DNA of 64,000 bases. Source: Cryphonectria parasitica EP155 (lineage: Eukaryota; Ascomycota; Sordariomycetes; Diaporthales; Cryphonectriaceae). Shown here one piece after another: positions 57,407 through 64,000 of the stretch. How positions within the stretch are numbered: the first letter of the stretch is position 1; each line of letters begins with the position of its first letter. The translations under genes were made by a program, and so were the position numbers. Below the pieces are notes generated by a model. That model was not told the DNA's origin, ran no database searches, and was given only the letters and a program-made list of their open reading frames with translations. The DNA is taken from the NCBI RefSeq assembly GCF_011745365.1, contig NW_024468910.1, positions 2,756,068 through 2,820,067 on the forward strand, given 5' to 3'.

Positions 57407-60400
57407 CTAATAAGCCCCTGGCCTCTCCGTCCAGGCAGGCTGGTCCACCAACGTAGGCGTCTCCCGCCCCGTCCAGACCGGCGTGGCGCCTATGGTCCAG
57501 TTCAACCCAGCCACCTTGGCCCCCTCGCTCTCCAGCGCCCACAACGTCAAGCCCAACCAGTTCTCCCCGCTGTAGTTCAGGACGCCCTCGGGAATGGGGA
57601 ATTCGGTCTGCGGGCCCACGTTGCTCGTGTATCGCCCGAGCTGGTACCCGTTGACAAAGATGAGCAATCGATACGGCGTCGTGGTGTCTTCTGTGTCGTT
57701 GGCGAAGACCAGCGAGAGCGGGATGTCCCACTCGTCGGCGGGGAGGGAGAGGGTGAAGCTGGTGGTATAGAAGGCGACCCCGGCGGCGTCGATGCCGTCG
57801 AACGGCGACGAGCTCCCGTTCGTAAAGGCAGTGGCGACAGGCGGGAAAGGCTGGTGATAGCCCTGGCGCTCGGCGAACAGGCCGCCCTCGTTAAGGGGCC
57901 CCCGGACACGGTCGGCATAGTTTTCGCCTCCCAGGTTGCCCGTGATCTTCCATGTCAGGTCGGACGCGAAGGTGTAGTCGAGGATCCCGCGCGGGTCCTT
58001 AGCTTCGTCCGCGCCGACCTCGCCATTCTCGTCGAGACCCATGTTGTCGATCAGGACGGTTAGAACGTAGCTCTGCCCGGCCGTGACGGCGCCTGAGGGT
58101 AAAGTGAGGTCCTGGGTGTAGTCCGAAGGGATGTCGTCGTAGCCGGCAGTCCAGGACCCTAGGAAGGTACCGTTGAGCCAGACGGAGGCGCCATAGGCCT
58201 CGCCGCCCTGCGTGGTGAGTGAGAGAGAAGTCTCGCTTCCAGACGCGACGAAGTGGCCTCTGAACAGCAGGCTGCCCGTGTTGAAGCCGTAGTCGGAGCC
58301 ATACAGGGACACGGGCGTCTTGAGCGGCGAGCCAATCGGGTTAGTGGTGTTGGTGTGGTTCGCGTCAGGCCAGGCGCTGTCGTCGTACGAGGCCTGGATC
58401 TCGGGAAGCGAGTCGATCGTGTACCAGACGGCGCTGGCCAGGTCGGGGAGATCCAACGTCGGGGGCGCGTAAGAGGCGTTGGCGGACCACGAACCTTGGG
58501 CGTCGGTGGTGAAGGTCAGAGTCTGGTTGTTGACCTGGAGGGTCGTGGCGCTCGAGGGCGCGCCGATGATCTCTAAGGCAGTGGTCTTGTTGAAGTCAGC
58601 CCTCAAAGAGAGGGTAGAACCGTCAACGGAAGCCGTTCGGACGAGGTACGGCCCGTTGACGATGACGGCGGTCCCGCTGGTGAGCTCAGGGACCCAGTAG
58701 TTGTAGGCGCTATTGCGGTCTGATTTCATAGTTCGTACATTCGAAGCTATCAGCACATGCACTTGAGGACTTGTTTCACAAAACAACGACAACATACCGA
58801 GAATATAGATGTACAGATCACCGACCTGGACGATCCTCCTGGAGGTGGACGTCTCCCACTGGGCGATGAGCGAGCCGTTGGCCTGTTGGATGGTGACGCC
58901 GCTGCCCTCGACCAGCGAGCCGTTGGAGGCACCGGCCACAGCCAGCTCGTGGAGCTCATCCGCGCCGCCGTAGACAACCAGGACGGTCTTGTCCTCAAAG
59001 GCCTGCCAGGTGAAGATCTCTGCGGTGGAGTAGAGCAGCGTCAAGGTACCGACTGGGTAGTCCGTCACGTGGACCTTGGAGTCGCGCCCGTTCAGGGTGA
59101 GGGAGCCTCCGAGCTGGGGGATGGCGAGGGTGCCCGCCGACGTGGGCAGGGACAGAGTGTAGTTAGTCGAGGCCTCCGAGGTGTAGTCGGCATGCCTGAC
59201 GATGAAGAAGGAGCCGTTGGTTCCGAGCACAGGCGTGGTCACGATGTCGGCGTTGGTGTTGTAGACGCCCGTGGAGTAGGATGTCGCGGGCACGGCGATC
59301 AGGTAACCCGGCGAGACCTTGAGGAAGTTGGCCTCGAGCTTGAGCTCTGAGTACTTCTCCCTGTCGACAGCGCGGTTCTCCCGGATGGCAGAGCCGTAGT
59401 CGTACGAGGCATAGACGCCAGGGTATTGGATGTTGCCCCAGTTGGTACCGCCAAAGATCTGCCATTATTCGTTCTCCGGGGTTAGATGGATTGATCATAA
59501 AAGGTCTCAAGAGGAAAATCGACCAGAAAAACGTACCATGTACAGACTGAAGATGGTCACACCCGCCGCGTAGTTGTTCTTGTAGAACACCCTCTCGAAT
59601 TCCATGTTCAGGAGGTCTGCACACTTTTCGTAGCCAGCGCCTGAGGGCGGATCAAAGGAACCTCCCTATCATGTTGGTGTTCATGTGTGAGCTATGTACG
59701 GCCGGCTCATACTAATTAGAACTCTGGGCCAATTATTTACGCACCTGGAATTCATTGATCAGGTACGGCGTCGTCGGGCTCTCCTCGAGATGCAGCTCTC
59801 GAAAATCGGTTGGGATGGACCCAGACGGCCAAGAGGAAGGATTCGCACAGTCGAAACCCAATGGATAGGAATCACTAATAGCAGATTTCATATCGTAAGC
59901 AGCCGTCATCATCGTGAAGGAGGAGTCTGAACAACACAAGAGCGAACTTACTGTCCCTGATTTGATACACATGTATGTGTCAGTCAAGCAAGAAGCATAA
60001 AAGGTCGCCTTTCGGCGGGATTAACCCCTCCTTGACAACTCACATAGATGTCGACCTGACCAACTCCTGTACCCGGGGCGTTGTGTCCATCTGGCGAGGC
60101 ATCGTTGTTGACAAGGGGCACTACGATACCCGCATCACGAAGCTGATCTTCGATATACTGCATGTAGTATCCGTTGGGGAACACGACGTCCGATGTGGCA
60201 TCAGTGTACTCATTTTCGACTTGGACAAGGATGATGGGCCCGCCGTTTGTGATCTGATATTTGGCCAGAATGGCGCCCACGTTGGCCATGTAGCTGGGGG
60301 GGGGGGGGGGTACCATTCGTTAGCAGCTTTCTCTCGGCCTCTCTCTCTCTCTTTATTAGCACCAACATACTTGTTCGTGGCGTTCAGATAGTCGGTAGCA

Positions 60401-61012
60401 TTGGTTCTCAATTTCCCCTCAATCCTCTGCAGCCAGCCTGGAAAGCCGCCGCCTGTGGCCTCGGCATCTGTATTCCCCGGCCAAGCACACACCCCAACTG
60501 GTCAGCGAATCTTTCCTTCTTCCTTTCCCCCCCCCCCCTTTTCTTTGCCATCATCATCATCACCCCGATTTGCCAATTTCGTCTGTGGTCCTTCACTCAC
60601 TGATATACGGTCCCGGCCTCGCAATGAGGTACAGCCCAGCCTCCTGCGCAGCCTGCAGAAACGGTTCAATGGCCAAGGCGGCCTGGTCATTGAAGTCACC
60701 GCTCTTGCCCTCCAGCAGGCCCCAGTGTAGGTAAAACGAGACCGTGTTCAGGCCCAAGGCTTTCACCTTCTGGAAGACGTCGAGCCACAGTGAGGGCACG
60801 GGCAGGCGGAACGGGTGGAACTCGCCCGAGTAGATCATCAGCCGCTCGCCGTTGATGAGAAGCGAGTAGTTGTCGTAGGTCACGACGTCCTGGAGGAGCT
60901 CGCGGCGATCAGGGCGGAACAGTTGTGGCGGGCGTCCGGTGAGGGCGGCGGCGTGCGCGGTGGTGGCGGCAGCACCCAGGAGGGCGAGGGGCAGGATGCC
61001 GGTGAGCCTCAT
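57407..61012 (-). CDS. lacA: Beta-galactosidase, glycoside hydrolase family 35
   Basis: Eight exons: 61012-60601, 60467-60371, 60293-60044, 59952-59956 (5 nt), 59874-59745, 59665-59537, 59458-58798 and 58746-57407. They give 1007 aa, the same as typical Aspergillus LacA. Residues 1-22 are a signal peptide. GH35 hallmarks are [18 protein letters not shown] (across intron 1), QITNGGP, VENEY with acid/base Glu198, [17 protein letters not shown] (built across two introns and the micro-exon), and NEFQGGSFD with nucleophile Glu296. Later come IFGGTNWGN and the C-terminal jelly-roll domains with several N-glycosylation sites. The secreted enzyme removes terminal beta-galactose from plant galactans and xyloglucan. 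The gene lies about 1.6 kb downstream of a GH51 gene on the same strand. Confidence 0.96.
59952..59956 (-). other. 5-nucleotide micro-exon of the GH35 gene
   Basis: On the minus strand the five bases GGACA lie between an acceptor (AAATCAG) and a donor (GTAAGT). Flanking introns are 87 and 77 bp, with CTGAC and CTTAC branch sites. Only its inclusion gives Ile-Tyr-Gly-His-Asp-Ser-Tyr, which is the conserved family sequence, and keeps the frame. Confidence 0.85.
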
Positions 61013-62579
61013 TGTGACCTGAGTCTGTAACCAAGTAATGTACGAGTACAGTGGTCACCGTTGTGGTTGTTGAAGATGCTGGTGGACAGCCCTCTTTGCG
61101 TGGTCCAAGCCAGGAGCCAGAGCGCCTGTTCTTAAGAGACTTGGGTTGAAGACAGTCACTCTTACTCTCCTTGAGTCTGTACCAGATTGACAAAAGCGGA
61201 CCTCATCATTCATATGCATCACCCTGCTTCTTCATGACGTTCGCTGCGACTCTCTCCTTCTTTCTCTCCCCTCTCCGGCCCGCTTCGGCCCTTTTGCTGG
61301 ACAACATACCGAAGCATCGCCTCTCCACCCAGCCCGTGCCTGCATCCATGGTGCCATGGTTACAAGGACACGGAATTATTTTGTTGGAGATGACTGCAAC
61401 GTCGTCGAGGGGTGGTTGCAGGGGAAGGAGTCAGGGATCCCCAGCGTGCCACGCATCGGACGAGAACACGACAAAAGCTTGGGGACGACAAAAGCTTGGG
61501 GCTGGCACCAGCCACATCTGCAGTTCACTTCCTTGGTTGGTGGAACATCAGGGTATATGTTTTCTTCCGAGCCGTTGGCATCACATCGCCTTACAGCATA
61601 TCAACTAAGAAGAGCAGGGCAAAAGCCTAAAATACGAGAGAGAGAAAGACGAGATGGTGTTTGTCATGGTCATGATGGAAAAATTGGCCAGGGTCGCAGT
61701 GCTATGGTTGTGTGCAGGTACATAGTACGCATAGTATAGTTCACCGTGTGGAGGAAGATTGTTCGGACGATCGCGAGAAATGATAGATAGACAGAGAGAA
61801 GAGGGGAAAATGAGGGGAGGCCTGTTGGGTTGGGGAGATTTGCGGCCCTTTCGGAAGCCACTGTAACCCTACCACTGCAACCCGCCCTTTCCCCCTTCCT
61901 CCACCTCTTCTTCCTTCTCGGCTTGCACACCTTACTGCAGCGTGCTTTCCGTTGCCTGTCACTACTGTGTGACCTTCCTTGTTGGTTGTGTGGGGTCTTT
62001 TACACCACGGTGTGTGATCTGAGGAGAACAATTATGTCCTGATTTCTTGTCTTTTTTTTTCTTTCTGAGGGAGTTGAGCATGTGATAATAGTTGCAACCT
62101 AATAATGATAGAATAGCAGAAAGAGAGGGATACAAGCAACATAAGCATACATTGAGGTTATCACCAATTCATCATAGTCTAGAGTCTATGAATAGGTCAA
62201 TTAAAGAATGAGGGAAAATCGTGTTTGGATATTCAAAAAGAAATGCCAACTAAGATATACATCATTATACATGTGTACACACATCTTGGCAGGTATATGT
62301 GTCAAATGTGGGGCAGTGAACTCATCGGGGTGAAGGATGGGTGAAAAGCCAGGTCATAGTTCACTTGCACTAATCCTTCTAACTATCCTGGGGCCAGAGG
62401 TACTGGTGCACCCGTTTCTATAGGAAAAGTACAACAAAGGGCCGGCTAGCCCGAAACCTAGTGAAAGGGCCCTGGTGTCAGGGGCCTGAAAAGCCCTTTC
62501 ACCCACATGAGACCAATGCCTTTATTCCGACAATATGTAATGCCCTCCTTCATATATTCACACGTCTCAGGACAGCACC
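61013..62579. promoter_or_regulatory. Intergenic: GH35 promoter and GH51 3' region
   Basis: 1.57 kb upstream of the GH35 start. Contains a 17-bp tandem duplication (ACGACAAAAGCTTGGGG, about 61469-61502) and a GGCTAG near 62444, which fits the loose GGCTRR consensus of XlnR-type activators. A single such match is expected by chance. No gene seen. Confidence 0.45.
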
Positions 62580-64000
62580 TCACGACGACGCTGCAGCCAG
62601 CAGCGCAACGCTCAGGTTTGGCAGGCTGAAGCTAAAAGCACCGCCGTCGTCCGCCGTCAAGCTGCTCGTCGTGGTGATGAGCTCCACAGACCCGATACTG
62701 TTATAGCTGTAGCCGTCTGGGGCCGTCAACACCGTCAGTGTGGCCGTCGACCCGCTCGCGACGCCATCAAAGGTAACATTGAACCCAACGTCCTCAGTGC
62801 TGTTATACACGGCGGCCTTGACATAGTAGGTGCTCGTGGCGTTGTCCACACCAGCCACCCAGTAGGCGGGGCCAAAGTCATCGGTGGTGTCTGCGGGTAG
62901 GGTGGACGTGAAGGCGGCGTTGCCGAACAGCTTGAGCACGTCGTACGAGGTGCTGGTCACGGTCTGGCTCTGGTCGGCGGTGAAGGAGATGAGATCGGGC
63001 GACCACTCGTACGAGTTGAGGTTCTGCAGGAGGGGCGCATAGGAGAAGCCCCAGACGCGGTCTGCGTTGCGCTCCATGCCGATGACAAAGATGGCTTCTG
63101 AGACGGAGCCAATCCAGTATGGCCAGGGACTAAAATGAGGCAGAGAAAAGAAGAGGTGTCAGCCACAGTATAAAGTGTAGAGAATAGTGTCATGAGAATG
63201 AAAAGACTCACTTCTTGGCGTCATCCCAGTTGGTCGTGTCGCTCACGTTATTTGTGTTGTTCTGCACGACGGCGAACTCTCCGACCTGGATGGGATGGCC
63301 CGCAGCAATATTATCAAAGAAGTTGAACTGGCCGACAAAGTAGTTGGGCAGGGTGTACTGGTGATAGTCTTGCCCAGACGACTCATAGGTGTAGCTCAGG
63401 TCGGCGAGGGAGGTGAAGATCAGAATGTCTGGGTAGACGGCCGAGATGGCATCTAATGGTTGCACACGGAACATAAATCAGCGGACGGACTTCTCTCTAA
63501 CATACTGTACAAAGCCCAAGACAATGGCATGTTGTTGTGTGTACATACCATAGAACGCATTGAAGCGGTACTCAATGTAGCTGTCCTCGCCGCCGTTCAG
63601 GTTGTCCTCGTTGCCGACCTCGACGAACTTGATGGTGAAGGGATCCGTGTAGCCGAGGGCGATACGCAGGGCGCCGTAGGTGGTGGAGGCGTCGCCCATG
63701 AGGAACTCAAGCTCGTCGAGGGCACTCTGGACATACGGCTCTAGGTCGGCCTCGGAGATGATGGTGCCATCCAGGTACTCGCCCGACCAGACGGCCAGGA
63801 CAGGCTCGAGCCCCAGGTCCTGGCACCAGAGCATGTACTCGACGAGGCCGAGGCCGTCCGTGTTCTCGTAGTCCCAGGTGCCAGGGCGCCCAGGCCGGTT
63901 TGTCAGGTTGCCGATGGTCTCGTTCCAGTTCCACCAGTACGGGGGGTCCTCGCCCTCGAGGTTGTTGCCGCCGGGGATGCGGAAGTGCTTGGCGTTGAGC
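62580..64000 (-). CDS. Alpha-L-arabinofuranosidase, glycoside hydrolase family 51 (5' end beyond window)
   Basis: Three exons lie within the window: 64000-63549 (continuing past the edge), 63452-63212 and 63129-62580. The N-terminal part is missing. The visible part starts inside the catalytic barrel: [13 protein letters not shown], then [16 protein letters not shown] and [13 protein letters not shown]. The acid/base Glu is in [10 protein letters not shown] (codon 63607-63609) and the nucleophile Glu in [10 protein letters not shown] (codon 63277-63279). [24 protein letters not shown] and [12 protein letters not shown] lead into the C-terminal beta domain. The end ([15 protein letters not shown]) is hydrophobic, but no clear GPI site is seen. 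The enzyme releases arabinose from arabinan, arabinoxylan and arabinogalactan side chains. Confidence 0.93.

Noticed and set aside
1..64000. CRISPR arrays, rRNA genes (including dispersed 5S), intact transposons
   Set aside because: Looked for on both strands; no direct-repeat/spacer arrays, no 5S-like sequence and no transposase or reverse-transcriptase coding region was recognised.

Overview
This window looks like nuclear DNA of a filamentous ascomycete (Pezizomycotina, probably a Sordariomycete). The genes have short introns (about 50-230 bp) with GT...AG ends and CTAAC/CTGAC-type branch sites. Coding sequence is GC-rich. The intergenic spacers are full of homopurine/homopyrimidine tracts, microsatellites and poly-G/poly-C runs. 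Gene content is typical of the group: secreted Ser/Thr-rich proteins, a GATA factor, GH35 and GH51 cell-wall enzymes, and a very long coiled-coil protein. There is no plasmid, phage, CRISPR or intact transposon.

Layout. 0-5 kb: a secreted protein with repeated lectin-like modules (+) and a conserved low-complexity hypothetical protein (-). 5-9.7 kb: a spacer without supported genes, holding a candidate structured RNA near 7.77-7.90 kb. 9.7-17.8 kb: a giant BEACH/WD40 protein. 18.4-20.9 kb: head-to-head complex I 9.5-kDa subunit (-) and oligosaccharyltransferase OST48/Wbp1 (+). 20.9-23.9 kb: a spacer with two degenerate minisatellites. 23.9-27 kb: splicing factor Isy1 (+), tail-to-tail with a GATA zinc-finger protein (-). 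28-36 kb: a calcineurin-like phosphoesterase (+), a metzincin-like protease (-), a dienelactone hydrolase with a probable mitochondrial presequence (-) and a Nudix hydrolase (-). 37.8-39.1 kb: cytosolic tyrosyl-tRNA synthetase (+). 41.5-48.7 kb: a long coiled-coil scaffold (+) carrying PAM2-like peptides. 49.6-53.4 kb: a small secreted protein and a Ser/Thr-rich single-pass membrane protein (both -). 57.4-64 kb: a GH35 beta-galactosidase and a GH51 alpha-L-arabinofuranosidase (both -), the latter running off the window end.

Most genes are independent housekeeping or secretory functions. The one clear functional neighbourhood is the GH35/GH51 pair, which could act together on arabinogalactan or pectin side chains. 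Exon structures were rebuilt by reading splice sites and checking that the joined frame matches the protein family; they have not been tested against RNA. The most interesting items are the scaffold with PAM2-like motifs, a 5-nucleotide micro-exon in the GH35 gene, and a 126-bp nested inverted repeat with Pol III-like signals.
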